From: Rhodococcus erythropolis NBRC 15567
Lineage (GTDB): Bacteria; Actinomycetota; Actinomycetes; Mycobacteriales; Mycobacteriaceae
Reading direction: 5' to 3'
Assembly (NCBI RefSeq): GCF_001552595.1
Contig: NZ_BCRM01000029.1
Span: 17,756 to 81,755, forward strand
DNA: 64,000 bases
A model generated the notes under the pieces. The model did no database searches. It saw nothing but the letters and a program-made list of their open reading frames with translations, and was not told where the DNA came from. Positions 1 to 11,687 of this stretch are shown here, one piece after another (positions within the stretch are counted from its first letter, which is position 1; every line of letters starts with the position of its first letter). The position numbers and the translations under genes were made by a program.

Positions 1-2
1 CG

Positions 3-614
3 ATAGAATCTCAGGCCACGTCAACGGCGGACGAGTCCAATGCCGTGCAGGCGAGAGCGCTTCTGGCCCAGTCATATTCGAAGATCGACGAACTGTCGGC
101 GCGTATCGAATCCGCGTCGCGACTGGTGCGGGGTCCGCGTCCGGTCGCTCCCGCATTGGCGTCGGCGGCGCGCACCGACGCGGCGGCTGCGCAAGAACCT
201 TCATCGGGTGCATGCTCTGGTCGAGCAATCGATATGCCGCTTTCGAGCACGGTGATCAAAAGCCGACAGCCGCCCTGGACACAGTCACGTCCAGGTTCGG
301 TCACGACGACAGGCACAGTGCTCACGGATTCCGTGAAATGCGAATTTCTCGAACACGCACCCCTCATTTGCAACAGTAATTCCCAGAGACGAATTGTTAC
401 GCTCTCGATCGGTCACGTGTTCACTGCTAAATCGTCCGTGGCGCTGATCGTAGGCGATCTCCGACAAACAACGCGTTTCCTTCGAGATCGTGGCGGGATT
501 TACGCGCCGCCGTCGGTGTCCCATCGTTGCAGGGCTCGGCGTGGATCGGTGAAGGGAGCTGCATCCCCAAGGACAAGGCCTAGAAGTTCGGGGACCGTCT
601 CACCATTGCAGTAA
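3..614 (+). CDS. Possible 3' end of a gene truncated by the window edge
   Basis: This frame is open from the left edge to 614. The first 70 or so residues read like a real protein: an alpha-helical stretch (LLAQSYSKIDELSARIES) followed by a Pro/Ala-rich linker. After about position 230 the translation loses coding character and is rich in Ser, Arg and Thr, so the true end may be earlier or the frame may shift. No family was recognised. The gene would start upstream of the window. Confidence 0.25.
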   Translation: MESQATSTADESNAVQARALLAQSYSKIDELSARIESASRLVRGPRPVAPALASAARTDAAAAQEPSSGACSGRAIDMPLSSTVIKSRQPPWTQSRPGSVTTTGTVLTDSVKCEFLEHAPLICNSNSQRRIVTLSIGHVFTAKSSVALIVGDLRQTTRFLRDRGGIYAPPSVSHRCRARRGSVKGAASPRTRPRSSGTVSPLQ

Positions 615-1054
615 GGGTTCGAGGCAGCGTCCAGCAGTACTGCCGCAATGGCGGCATCGGTTGATGGGGGAACGACGAGGAACACCCATCGCGTGCGATC
701 CAATCCGATCAACGAGATCGTATGCCTGGGATGAAAGTGGTAGCCGTCCAGCTTTACTCGCCGTTGGTGACACGAAAGCCGGTTTGTCGACGGTTCCCAC
801 TCGGCACTGTTGTAGATAACCCGCTCGATGGGCCCGGTGGCGACGAGGAGCGCCGACAGTAAAGGGCCTGCCTCTACCGCCAGATCCGCTGTGCGTGGCC
901 ACCACCCGCCATCCACGTTTCCTGGACGGCCTCTCCAATCGAGGACCGAAAGGCGCACTCTACTAACAGAATCGATGCCTGTATGTGCCGTGTCCTGAAT
1001 CAGCGTCTGCGGATCGGCGAATCTGATGGACATTGGTCCTGCTCTCGTCATCAT
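500..1054 (-). CDS. DUF5994 family protein
   Basis: Function is unknown. The core (GNVDGGWWPRTADL, then GPIERVIYNSAEWEP, RRVKLDGYHFHP and FLVVPPSTD) matches the conserved layout of actinobacterial DUF5994 proteins. It aligns well with the second family member at 24492-25046 ([36 protein letters not shown]-type segment). The frame is open back to 1315, but the first 80 or so residues look non-coding. I chose the ATG at 1054, which gives about the length of the paralogue (184 residues); the ATG at 1033 is equally possible. The gene faces away from the phosphoketolase gene. Copies of this family flanking the cluster suggest that it belongs to the hypoxia regulon, which is inference. Confidence 0.7.
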   Translation of the reverse strand: MMTRAGPMSIRFADPQTLIQDTAHTGIDSVSRVRLSVLDWRGRPGNVDGGWWPRTADLAVEAGPLLSALLVATGPIERVIYNSAEWEPSTNRLSCHQRRVKLDGYHFHPRHTISLIGLDRTRWVFLVVPPSTDAAIAAVLLDAASNPYCNGETVPELLGLVLGDAAPFTDPRRALQRWDTDGGA

Positions 1055-1338
1055 GCACTGCAGCGCCTCATCGATGGATGAACACTTCAGCACCACGGTA
1101 TGCGCAGATCGTGCTGGTATGCAGGGTCCGAAGTCATCCATATCGGTGAGAGAACTGTCTTCCAGTATCGACGCCAGGTGACGACTGCGCCGCTGGCTTT
1201 CCACCCTGGCGACGGCCGCTATGAAACTCGTGGTGAATGAACATGGCCGGACGAATGGTCTTTCGGAAAATCTCGGTGACTTCCTCCCCTTACCGCCGCG
1301 AAGAATACAGGCCAAGCTGAATCAACGCCACACGCCTC

Positions 1339-1353
1339 GGACTCAAAGGACTC
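1339..1353 (+). promoter_or_regulatory. DevR/DosR-like binding box upstream of phosphoketolase
   Basis: The sequence GGACTCAAAGGACTC shares nine of its first eleven bases with the box at 24290 (GGACCGAAAGG core) and resembles the mycobacterial DosR palindrome (GGGACTWWAGTCCC). It lies about 136 bp ahead of the phosphoketolase start. This is one of five similar boxes in the cluster and the most divergent of them. Confidence 0.4.
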
Positions 1354-1489
1354 TCATGCGCACCGTTTCGTTCAACCTCTTGGTATTCAAGGGGTTTCCG
1401 CGCCTCAAGGTGTCATCCGCCCCGAGCCGCGGGTGTCGGCAAGGGCATCGCCCCAGTACGACCACCGGTGGCATCGGCGGTGACGGCGA

Positions 1490-3889
1490 ATGACCTCGGT
1501 GTCGACAGATCTCGCGTACACAGCTGACGAGTTGGACTTGGATCTTCGGTGGTGGTCTGCAGCCAACTATTTGACGGTCGCACAGATCTATCTGCAAGAG
1601 AACGCACTTCTTCAGGAGCCGCTGCAAGTCGAACACATCAAGCCGCGACTTCTTGGGCACTGGGGCACCAGCCCTGGCTTGTCCATGATCTATGCGATTT
1701 TGAATCGTCAGATCAAGAACACTGATTCGAACTGGCTTTTGGTGACCGGTCCTGGCCACGGAGGGCCCGCCATTGTGGCATCGATTTATCTCGAGGGCAC
1801 GTACAGCCAGGTCTATCCGCGCATTTCGTCCGACAGCGCAGGCATACGCCTGCTGTGCCGTCAGTTCTCCACGCCCGGAGGAATACCGAGCCACGTCAGT
1901 GTTCAGACACCCGGGAGTGTGCATGAGGGAGGCGAGCTCGGATACGCGTTGATGCACGCAGCCGGGGCTGCATTCGATCATCCAGACCTGACAGTGGCGT
2001 GCGTGATCGGCGATGGCGAGGCAGAAACTGCTCCGCTCGCCGGCTCGTGGAAGTTGCCGGCTTTCCTGAACGCACGCCGCGATGGAGCGGTGCTCCCGAT
2101 ACTTCATCTCAACGGGGCGAAGATTTCAGGACCGACCGTACTCGGCCGCACGGATGACGAAAATATTTCGAGGTTTCTCACGAGCCAGGGGTGGTCGCCG
2201 ATCTTTGTCGAGGGCGATCAACCTGAACTTGTATTCCCCAAATTGCAAGCGGCGGTGCGTCAGTCCCACGAGGATATCCGCCGCATTCAGAAAAGCGCGC
2301 GATCCGGTCGCCCCGCCCCTGACATCATGTGGCCCGCAATCGTCCTGCGCACCCCCAAGGGGTGGACCGGCCCGCACATCGTCGACGGACACCTGATCGA
2401 AGGCACAAATCGATCACATCAAGTGCCGATCGCGCAGGTGCGAACGAACCCGGACCACCTTCGACAGCTCGAAAAATGGATGCGCTCGTACAAGCCTGAG
2501 ACATTGTTCGATGCCAACGGTTCACTCCTGAAGGAACTGAGAGACCTTGCGCCCGAGGGGGATCTGAGGCTCGGTGCCACCCCTTATGCGAACGGTGGGC
2601 GGCTGAGTGTGCCGCTGCGGGTTCCGCCGCTCGAGGACTACGCGCTCGACATCGAATCACCCGGAACTACCCTGCACGCCACGACGAAACCACTGGGCGA
2701 GTTGATCCGTGACATCTACCGCCTCGACACCGGTGACAGTGACGGCGGGGGAACGTTCAGATTGTTCTGTCCGGATGAGACCACCAGCAACAAGCTCGGG
2801 GCCGTGTTCGAGGCAACCGATCGCTGCTGGCAACTACCCGTAGCCGACTTCGATGACAGCTTCGGATCGGACGGACGCGTAATGGAAGTACTCAGTGAAC
2901 ACCTCTGCGAGGGGTGGCTCGAAGGGTATCTTCTGACCGGTAGGCACGGCATCTTCGCCAGCTATGAGGCATTCGCGATGGCGAGCGTGTCGATGCTCGT
3001 TCAACACTCGAAATGGCTTCAGCACGCAGCTGGGTTGGAGTGGAGAGAGCCTGTTTCATCACTTAATGTGCTCCTGACCAGTACATGCTGGCGAAATGAT
3101 CACAACGGCTTCAGTCATCAAGGTCCTGGGGTGATAGATGCCGTCATCCCACTTTCGCCGGAAGTGATCCGAGTATGGCTTCCCCCGGATGCGAACACAC
3201 TCTTGGCTGTTTCGGAGCATTGCCTCGTGAGCCGTGACCATGTGAACTTGATCGTGGCGGACAAGCAGGAGCATCTGCAGTACTTGACCCTCGCCGAAGC
3301 CCGGGTGCAATGCGCTGCCGGTGTCTCGGTGTGGAAGTGGGCAGGCACCGAAATTGTCGACAGTAATTACACGACCGACCCGGATGTCGTACTCGCCGCT
3401 GCAGGTGATGTCCCAACACAGGAGATTTTGGCTGCGGCTGACCTTCTCCGCCGGTGGATACCGAATCTTCGTGTGCGGGTGGTGAACGTGATCGACCTGA
3501 TGGCGCTTCTCCCCCGCGAGGTGCATCCTCACGGACTTTCGGAAGCCTCGTTCATCGACATGTTCACCCGCAGCGTCGATGTGATTTTCGCCTTCCACGG
3601 ATACTCACGAGCTGTACACCAGTTACTGCACGGCCGTACCGGCGCCGAAAGGTTCCACGTCCGCGGGTACAACGAACAAGGCACTACGACAACGCCGTTC
3701 GACATGGTTGTCCTCAACGAAATGAGCCGGTACCACCTCGTTCTCGAAGCTCTACGCCGGGCGCGCCGCGTCACCGATCACAGTATCGAGCTCTCCGCAT
3801 ACTGCACATCGCAACTGGATCGGCACAAGCAGTACATCGTCGAGCATTTCGAAGACATGCCGGAGGTCCGGGATTGGGTGTGGAGTTGA
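1490..3889 (+). CDS. xfp: Xylulose-5-phosphate/fructose-6-phosphate phosphoketolase
   Basis: A cytoplasmic thiamine-diphosphate enzyme that cleaves xylulose 5-phosphate (and/or fructose 6-phosphate) with phosphate to acetyl phosphate plus glyceraldehyde 3-phosphate (or erythrose 4-phosphate). Its 799 residues match the family length. Both family signatures are present: EGGELGY at 146-152 and GDGEAETAPLAGSW at 174-187, the latter the ThDP/Mg site. The TP-type GHGGP at 89-93 and the C-terminal HFEDMPE segment are also typical. The ATG at 1490 has only a weak ribosome site. A DevR-like box lies upstream, and phosphoketolase genes sit in many actinobacterial dormancy clusters. Acetyl phosphate can yield ATP through acetate kinase without oxygen, which fits the neighbouring hypoxia genes. 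Confidence 0.95.
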   Translation: MTSVSTDLAYTADELDLDLRWWSAANYLTVAQIYLQENALLQEPLQVEHIKPRLLGHWGTSPGLSMIYAILNRQIKNTDSNWLLVTGPGHGGPAIVASIYLEGTYSQVYPRISSDSAGIRLLCRQFSTPGGIPSHVSVQTPGSVHEGGELGYALMHAAGAAFDHPDLTVACVIGDGEAETAPLAGSWKLPAFLNARRDGAVLPILHLNGAKISGPTVLGRTDDENISRFLTSQGWSPIFVEGDQPELVFPKLQAAVRQSHEDIRRIQKSARSGRPAPDIMWPAIVLRTPKGWTGPHIVDGHLIEGTNRSHQVPIAQVRTNPDHLRQLEKWMRSYKPETLFDANGSLLKELRDLAPEGDLRLGATPYANGGRLSVPLRVPPLEDYALDIESPGTTLHATTKPLGELIRDIYRLDTGDSDGGGTFRLFCPDETTSNKLGAVFEATDRCWQLPVADFDDSFGSDGRVMEVLSEHLCEGWLEGYLLTGRHGIFASYEAFAMASVSMLVQHSKWLQHAAGLEWREPVSSLNVLLTSTCWRNDHNGFSHQGPGVIDAVIPLSPEVIRVWLPPDANTLLAVSEHCLVSRDHVNLIVADKQEHLQYLTLAEARVQCAAGVSVWKWAGTEIVDSNYTTDPDVVLAAAGDVPTQEILAAADLLRRWIPNLRVRVVNVIDLMALLPREVHPHGLSEASFIDMFTRSVDVIFAFHGYSRAVHQLLHGRTGAERFHVRGYNEQGTTTTPFDMVVLNEMSRYHLVLEALRRARRVTDHSIELSAYCTSQLDRHKQYIVEHFEDMPEVRDWVWS

Positions 3890-4072
3890 CCGATCGTTTA
3901 GCGCTGATCGACGTGTCGGCGACGCTCCTCGACGGAACCGCTCGGAGCAATCCGGATTCGGGTACTCACACCACCAATGCGGGTGCTCGAAGTTGGGTGC
4001 GGCGGCGGGTAGCCCGATCTGTACGTGTTTCTACCGAATCGAGGCCGGTAGTAGTTGGTCACGCAGTGCCGA

Positions 4073-6402
<2,330 letters not shown>

Positions 6403-6600
6403 AACTGTTCTCCTCTTCCCGCCCCTCACCAGCCTACGGATCTCTCACCGGCGATCGGCGCCCTGAAGCTGAATATTCGAGGTCTTTCGTCACTTGTTCC
6501 GCCTCCAACCTCAGTGCTTCGAACAGACGATGCACCGACAGACCCTTGCGACGACGTACGAAAACAACTAAGGCACTCTGGGACAACAGCGACTGCTGAT

Positions 6601-6615
6601 GGCCGTTCGGCCCTA
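6601..6615 (-). promoter_or_regulatory. DevR/DosR-like binding box between devR and the 6689 gene
   Basis: On the minus strand this reads TAGGGCCGAACGGCC, differing at two positions from the box at 10856-10870. It sits 74 bp before the small gene at 6689 and about 200 bp before devR, so it could serve either direction. Confidence 0.6.
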
Positions 6616-6688
6616 CCTGACCGTTCGATCAACCGAGCATCCTTGGCGGGTAATTGAATTCCCCTCTTCACTCGTAAAGGAAAGTTCG

Positions 6689-6985
6689 ATGCACATGACG
6701 CACACCGTGACCCGATCGGCGAAGGAAAGAAGCCCCATGGCTTCGCGAGTCGTCGAAGAGGAGGCGACTGCAGATCCATACGGCCCCCGTCGTGCAGTGA
6801 CGGTCGCACGGTTGGCGTTGGAGTTCGCGGGGCAGTTCTCGGTAGAAGGAGTGGAAATCGTCCTCGACGGGTGCATTCTCGACCTTTCCTGGGTGTCTTA
6901 CGCAGCGATGCCCGAGTTGAGTGAACGGTTGGCCCGTCAACGCATCTCGAGCTACTGCCACAGCAAGAACAGAGGATTCAGGTAA
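6689..6985 (+). CDS. Small protein with three-helix-bundle dimerisation-type domain
   Basis: A 98-residue protein. The segment LALEFAGQFSVEGVEIVL and the ending PELSERLARQRISS resemble the small three-helix-bundle dimerisation domain (DUF3562-like) that recurs in actinobacterial stress clusters, alone or N-terminal to phosphatases. The C-terminal tail is short and basic. The ATG at 6689 is preceded by AAAGGA at a good distance, so the longer frame from 6599 was not used. It has no catalytic motif. The DevR-like box 74 bp upstream suggests hypoxic induction. The family call rests on pattern memory and needs an HMM check. Confidence 0.6.
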   Translation: MHMTHTVTRSAKERSPMASRVVEEEATADPYGPRRAVTVARLALEFAGQFSVEGVEIVLDGCILDLSWVSYAAMPELSERLARQRISSYCHSKNRGFR

Positions 6986-7238
6986 CGCCGATGGCCCGGT
7001 CCATGAATTCACCTGCAGCAGCATGAGCACGGATGATGGTGTCGGCGACAATGCAAACTCGCCGGACAGCTTCATGGCCGTCGCGATCTGCTCGGCTTGG
7101 CCCGGATCTGTCGCGACAGCGCCTCCCGCGAATTAGGCTGGCGCTGAGGACTCTCCAAGAATCGGTCGATACGTTGGCTCGAAGCCGAGCGCCAGACGGT
7201 CAGTTTCTTCGTCTTTGCACGACAATGGGAGGTCGATG

Positions 7239-7739
7239 ATGGGTTTGACGACGATCGGCGGGCTTCCTGTACACCCGCTTCTTGTTCACCTCGTGGTTGT
7301 GCTGGTGCCGGTTTCAGCGCTGTTGTTGGTGTGTGCGGTGTGTTGGCCTGCCGCGCGGCTTCGTTTGGGGTTGGCACCGACGTTGATCGCGTTGATCACG
7401 ATGGTTGCGGTACCTGTGACCACCGATGCCGGTGAATGGCTCGAGAAGCAGGTGCCGCGAGATCCGTTGGTCCAGGCGCATTCCGAACTCGGTGATCAGA
7501 TGTTGTTCTGGTCTATCGGGGTGTTCGTATTCGCCGCGGTGTGGTGGGTCGTGCATTCGACACGATTCGCTCGGTGGCGAGCAGATCGCCTCGAGTCGTC
7601 GGGTTCGCCGAACGTGTGGCGCGCCGTCGTCGTCGTGGTGGCGGTTCTGTCCGTGTTTGTCGCTGCCGGTTCGATAGTGCAGGTGTACCGGATCGGTGAG
7701 AGCGGAGCAAAAGCAGTGTGGAGCGACCAACTCGGATAG
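7239..7739 (+). CDS. DUF2231 family four-helix membrane protein
   Basis: An integral membrane protein of 166 residues with about four hydrophobic segments. It opens with GLPVHPLLVHLVVVLVPVSA, the hallmark of DUF2231 proteins, whose paired histidines are thought to sit near the membrane face. A second His-containing loop (AHSELGDQMLFW) precedes helix three. The start was set at the second of two adjacent ATGs because GGGAGG lies six bases before it. The function of the family is unknown, though a link to redox or haem proteins has been suggested from its histidines. It belongs with the surrounding hypoxia genes on the plus strand. Confidence 0.8.
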   Translation: MGLTTIGGLPVHPLLVHLVVVLVPVSALLLVCAVCWPAARLRLGLAPTLIALITMVAVPVTTDAGEWLEKQVPRDPLVQAHSELGDQMLFWSIGVFVFAAVWWVVHSTRFARWRADRLESSGSPNVWRAVVVVVAVLSVFVAAGSIVQVYRIGESGAKAVWSDQLG

Positions 7740-7779
7740 AGGACCATCCGGGGGCAGACAACGAAAAGAGCGCTACTTC

Positions 7780-8571
7780 ATGACACTTCCCCGATCGCGA
7801 ACGTCCGCCAATCGCAGTGGATCGATACTCGATCCACTCCCGTCGCGCCCTGCCGAGGGCGCGGTCTTCAGTAATTCGTGGCCCGTTCGTACGGGCGATA
7901 TCCATCCGGATCGGAGCCTGCGACTCGACGCAGTAGCTCGGTACCTGCAAGATCTGGGTTTCGACAACCTCGAAGCCAACGGCGCAGCGCAGACCCACCC
8001 ACTCTGGGTAGTTCGTCGAACGGTCATCGACGTAGTCAGGCCGATCATCTGGCCCGACACAGTACATCTACACCGGTGGTGTTCGGCCCTCTCGAGCCGC
8101 TGGTGCACCATGCGGGTGAGGATCGAATCAGACGGTGGAGGGCTGATCGAAACCGAAGGATTCTGGATCAACATCAACCCACAGAACGGTATGCCTTCTC
8201 GGATCAGCGATGACTTCCTGGCGCCGCTGACGACGACAACCGACGAACATCGACTCACCTGGCGACAATGGATCACCGACCCGGCACCCAACACCGAGGG
8301 CGATGAATTCCCTTTACGACCAAGCGATATCGATCCATTCGATCACGTCAACAACGCCGTATACTGGCAGCCGGTCGAATCGGTGATGCGCATGCATACC
8401 CGTCTGCGAGCAGAGCCGTATCGGGCTGTCCTCGAATACATCAAGCCCATAATCGTCGACGAGGCAGTCGAGATCCGAAGTGTGCACGACACCGAAACCA
8501 GCACTGCCTGGTTCGTGTGCGGCGACGAGACCCGCGCCAGCGCGCACTTCACGAAACGCCCACGATCATGA
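7780..8571 (+). CDS. Acyl-ACP thioesterase-like double hotdog protein
   Basis: 263 residues with two hotdog halves. The N-terminal half has the FatA/FatB-like pattern (YLQDLGFDNLEANG, then WVVRRTVIDV, IIWPDTVHLHRW). The C-terminal half carries DIDPFDHVNNAVYWQPVE, which matches the thioesterase HVNN motif. It is predicted to release fatty acids from acyl-ACP or a related thioester in the cytoplasm. The ATG at 7780 follows AAAAGAG; the frame upstream to 7696 overlaps the previous gene and looks non-coding. The stop overlaps the next start as ATGA (8568-8571), so it is coupled to the VIT-type gene. A role in lipid remodelling under hypoxia is inference. Confidence 0.8.
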   Translation: MTLPRSRTSANRSGSILDPLPSRPAEGAVFSNSWPVRTGDIHPDRSLRLDAVARYLQDLGFDNLEANGAAQTHPLWVVRRTVIDVVRPIIWPDTVHLHRWCSALSSRWCTMRVRIESDGGGLIETEGFWININPQNGMPSRISDDFLAPLTTTTDEHRLTWRQWITDPAPNTEGDEFPLRPSDIDPFDHVNNAVYWQPVESVMRMHTRLRAEPYRAVLEYIKPIIVDEAVEIRSVHDTETSTAWFVCGDETRASAHFTKRPRS

Positions 8572-9332
8572 CGGCCTCACCCCACCCCGCGAACCCGGAC
8601 AGACCTGACGACGACAGTGAAGGCTCTCAACCGGCCCACGACGAACCGCACACCAGTGGCGTGTCCTCACGGCTGAACTGGCTACGCGCAGGCGTACTCG
8701 GCGCCAACGACGGCATCGTCTCCGTCGCAGGCCTCGTCGTCGGAGTCGCTGCCCTCTCCACCGATCGCGGCCCGATCCTGACCGCCGGAGTCGCAGGCCT
8801 CGTCGCCGGCGCGGTATCGATGGCACTCGGCGAATACGTCTCGGTAAGCACCCAACGCGACACCGAACGCGCACTGCTGGCCACAGAACGCCACGAACTC
8901 GAACACACCCCGGACGCCGAACTCGACGAATTGATCGCGATGTACCAGAACAAAGGCCTGAGCGAAGAAACCGCCCGCCGGGTCGCGGAGGAATTGACTG
9001 CTCACGATGCCTTCGCCGCGCACGTCGACATCGAACTCGGAATCGACCCTGATGCATTGGCCAACCCGATCTCGGCGGCACTGTCATCAGCCATATCGTT
9101 CACCGTCGGAGCGATGCTGCCCTTGATCGCGATCCTCGCCCCACCGCCCGGGGTGCGGGTGCCGGTGACGTTCGTCGCTGTTCTGCTTGCGTTGGCTCTG
9201 ACCGGCGCAGTCAGTGCACAGTTGGGCGGCGCCAGTCGCCGCCGCGCGGTGGTTCGCGTGGTCGTGGGAGGGGCCCTGGCAATGATCATCACCTACGCCG
9301 TCGGCCAGTTACTCGGAGTGGCAGGGGTCTGA
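8568..9332 (+). CDS. VIT1/CCC1 family metal transporter-like membrane protein
   Basis: 254 residues. After a polar N-terminus comes the family signature WLRAGVLGANDGIVSVAGLVVGVA, then the second helix ending SMALGEYVSVSTQRD. A cytosolic helical loop rich in Glu follows (about 105-165), then three more membrane helices. This is the layout of bacterial VIT/CCC1 proteins that move Fe2+ or Mn2+ out of the cytosol. The E-rich loop (ERHELEHTPDAELDELI) is where metal ligands sit in plant VIT1. It starts within the stop of the thioesterase gene (ATGA overlap). Iron or manganese export during oxygen limitation is plausible but not shown. Confidence 0.85.
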   Translation: MTASPHPANPDRPDDDSEGSQPAHDEPHTSGVSSRLNWLRAGVLGANDGIVSVAGLVVGVAALSTDRGPILTAGVAGLVAGAVSMALGEYVSVSTQRDTERALLATERHELEHTPDAELDELIAMYQNKGLSEETARRVAEELTAHDAFAAHVDIELGIDPDALANPISAALSSAISFTVGAMLPLIAILAPPPGVRVPVTFVAVLLALALTGAVSAQLGGASRRRAVVRVVVGGALAMIITYAVGQLLGVAGV

Positions 9333-9450
9333 CAGCATTCCGACCCCGACCGTTGTCGTCGAGGTGGTGTGTGGCCTGTGGAACACCTCTCCGAAACGCG
9401 CACCGATCACCTGGTCAGCAGAGCGCCAGCCCGAACCGGCTTCGCCATCA

Positions 9451-10461
9451 TCAGAATTCGAATACCAGACGCGCGGTGACACGGCCGGCGAGAATGTCGT
9501 CGAAGCATTCGTTGACGTCGTCGAGTTTGCGCGAAACTGCAGATACGGTGGTTTTTCCGGCGGCATGAAGCTCGAACACCTCGCGCAGATCCTCACGTGT
9601 GCCGACTATCGATCCCAGAACGGAGATACCCCCGACGACGGTGTCGAAGATCGGAATCGGAAACACACCATGCGCAGGCATCGAGACACAGACCAGTCGG
9701 CCTCCGCGCCGAAGTGAGCGGAACGCTTGGTCGAAGACGCTCGGAACGACCGCCAACACGATCGCGACATCCGCACCGCCAAGCTTCTGGATCGCTTCGA
9801 CGGGGTCTTCGGTCAGTGAGTTGACAGTGTGGTCCGCCCCCAATGTTGCGGCGAGCTCGAGCTTGTCGTCCTCGATGTCGATCGCGGTGACAAAACCTCC
9901 GGCGATCCTGGCGTATTGAACTGCCATGTGCCCCAACCCGCCGACACCGAAGATCGCGACACGTTGCGCCGGCCTCACCCCACCGACCTTGACCGCCTTG
10001 TACGTGGTCACACCCGCGCAGGTGAGCGGGGCAGCATCGAACGACGAGATCGAATCGGGAACACGAACTACGTACTGTGCTTGCGCCACAGCATATTCGG
10101 CGTAAGCACCGTCGATGGAGTATCCGCTGTTCTGCTGCTTCTCGCACAGTGTCTCCCATCCGGAGACACAGTGGTCGCACTCACCGCACGCGGAACCGAG
10201 CCATGCGATCGCGACACGTTGACCGATACGATCGTGGGAAACGTTCTCTCCTGCCGCTTCGATCACTCCGATACCTTCGTGACCGGGCACGAAGGGGACG
10301 GTGGGTTTGGCAGGCCAGTCGCCCTTCGCTGCGTGTATATCGGTGTGGCACAGGCCGCAGGCTTCGATCTTGATCAGAACTTGGTCCGGTCCAGGCGTTG
10401 GGATCGCAATGTCCTGGACGATCAGGAGTGCTCCGAACTCTGTCACTACTGCTGCTCTCAT
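9451..10461 (-). CDS. Zinc-dependent alcohol dehydrogenase (AdhP-like)
   Basis: 336-residue medium-chain dehydrogenase that interconverts primary alcohols and aldehydes with NAD(H). Catalytic zinc ligands are Cys38 (CGLCHTDIH) and His61-Glu62 (PGHEGIG). The structural zinc loop has Cys92, 95, 98 and 106 (CGECDHC...C). The Rossmann motif is FGVGGLGHMAVQ, followed by acidic AIDIED, which favours NAD over NADP. The ATG at 10461 follows GAGGA eight bases away; the frame upstream to 10521 is not coding-like. It is convergent with the VIT-type gene. In a hypoxia cluster it probably regenerates NAD by reducing aldehydes, which is inference. Confidence 0.9.
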   Translation of the reverse strand: MRAAVVTEFGALLIVQDIAIPTPGPDQVLIKIEACGLCHTDIHAAKGDWPAKPTVPFVPGHEGIGVIEAAGENVSHDRIGQRVAIAWLGSACGECDHCVSGWETLCEKQQNSGYSIDGAYAEYAVAQAQYVVRVPDSISSFDAAPLTCAGVTTYKAVKVGGVRPAQRVAIFGVGGLGHMAVQYARIAGGFVTAIDIEDDKLELAATLGADHTVNSLTEDPVEAIQKLGGADVAIVLAVVPSVFDQAFRSLRRGGRLVCVSMPAHGVFPIPIFDTVVGGISVLGSIVGTREDLREVFELHAAGKTTVSAVSRKLDDVNECFDDILAGRVTARLVFEF

Positions 10462-10955
10462 CGCGATCATCCTCAGATTGGGGTGGACTCGAAAAGCCGA
10501 CAGCCGATCTCGGCGCCGCACCTACTGATGCTCCCGCGACCAAGGACAGCTCAAGTAGGGTCAGAGGTCACCCCAGCAGGTCGAAGGGCCCCGAATGCTG
10601 AACACCCCAAAAAAGTTCGGGCCCGTGATTTCCTGCAGTCATGGCCGCCCACTACCTATGATTCCCATTTCCGCACTGTCTATCGTCGAATCTCTCGCTG
10701 GAATCGCCTCAGCAGAGCACTGGCATCACTGTAAGTGCGATGAGGTGCACTGCCGCTTCGGCGGTGCGGCCATGCGTGTTGCCACTGGTGCGGCGGTGCC
10801 GACACCGGTGTTTCACCGGAACCGCTGTGCAATTCCGGGCGTATGGGTCCATGGCGGTCTTTCGGCCCTACTCGACTTAAGCAGCAACCGAGCACACTGG
10901 ACGAACACGGCGGTCACGCGATGAACGACGACAGAACGGCGATGAGGAATCCCGG
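10462..10955. other. Intergenic region with a DevR-like box
   Basis: About 490 bp without a convincing gene. Short open frames here have poor composition and no ribosome sites. The only clear signal is the DevR-like box at 10856-10870, which probably serves the rightward genes. Confidence 0.5.
10856..10870 (-). promoter_or_regulatory. DevR/DosR-like binding box
   Basis: On the minus strand this reads TAGGGCCGAAAGACC, the best match among the five boxes to the shared pattern TAGGRCCGAAAGRC. It lies about 86 bp before the small open frame at 10956 and about 415 bp before the VOC gene. Confidence 0.65.
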
Positions 10956-11090
10956 ATGGACATCTCCCACACCCTCCGTTGGCGTGCGAGCGCCCATGCC
11001 ATGCAACACAATCCGTTTACCCACGCGCTGGCCCACCTTGCGAAGGCGCTCACCGGTGTCTGCGATCGCGAGATCGCTGGGTTGCGGTGA
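10956..11090 (+). CDS. Putative 44-residue protein
   Basis: A short frame reading MDISHTLRWRASAHAMQHNP and then an amphipathic helix ending DREIAGLR. It is preceded by GAGGA seven bases before the ATG, uses G/C-ending codons, and lies about 90 bp downstream of a DevR-like box. No family was recognised. It could equally be part of a leader for the VOC gene. Confidence 0.4.
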   Translation: MDISHTLRWRASAHAMQHNPFTHALAHLAKALTGVCDREIAGLR

Positions 11091-11285
11091 GCGCCGTCGC
11101 GGAGCGGAAGCGCGGCAGTCCATTTGGTGTTTATCCGAAAAACATTGAGCCACAATTTTTCCGGTCACCGTTGGCGGAGCAAAGAATCTGTGTTCACGTC
11201 CTCGGGTGCGAGACGAGGGAAGGTTCACACAGGACGGTGGCCCGCAGTTGCCGCTGGTGGATCATGTCCGAGAAAGGGGACCGAG

Positions 11286-11687
11286 ATGAAGGTGTCGTCG
11301 TCGATGATGCATGTACGCGACTTGGATCGTTCTGTGCAGTTCTATCGTGATGTGTTCTCCTGCACTACGGGCCTGCGCACGCCGGACTCGGCGTTGCTCC
11401 TGACCCCTGACGGATTTCAGATCTACATGCACGCGAAGTCTGCATTTCGTCCCGTCGACGCCGGCGTCACTGGAGTCCTCTACATCATGTGGTCCACCGA
11501 CAGTGAAGGCGAGTTCACACAGATAGCGGAACGGATGCGCATGCACGACGCGTCGGCATCAGTCTCGACGTCCGACGGGCTGACGCTTCTCGACGGACGC
11601 GACCCGGACGGAATCAGAATCGTCATCGCATATCCGAGCCCGACGCAGTTCCCGCGCGAGGTGATCGCTGCCCGCTTCCGCGGGTAA
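11286..11687 (+). CDS. VOC (glyoxalase/bleomycin-resistance fold) protein
   Basis: 133 residues with the vicinal-oxygen-chelate pattern: MHVRDLDRSVQFYRDVF at the N-terminus, then PDSALLLTPDGFQIYMH, and a second half ending with LLDGRDPDGIRIVIAYP. Metal ligands usual to the fold are only partly conserved, so it may bind a small molecule rather than catalyse. The ATG at 11286 follows AAAGGGGACC. The longer frame from 11124 reads as non-coding upstream of this point. Substrate is unknown. Confidence 0.8.
   Translation: MKVSSSMMHVRDLDRSVQFYRDVFSCTTGLRTPDSALLLTPDGFQIYMHAKSAFRPVDAGVTGVLYIMWSTDSEGEFTQIAERMRMHDASASVSTSDGLTLLDGRDPDGIRIVIAYPSPTQFPREVIAARFRG

Noticed and set aside
7741..7753. GGACCATCCGGGG as a sixth DevR-like box
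   Set aside because: It lacks the GAAAG core shared by the other sites and matches only a few consensus positions.
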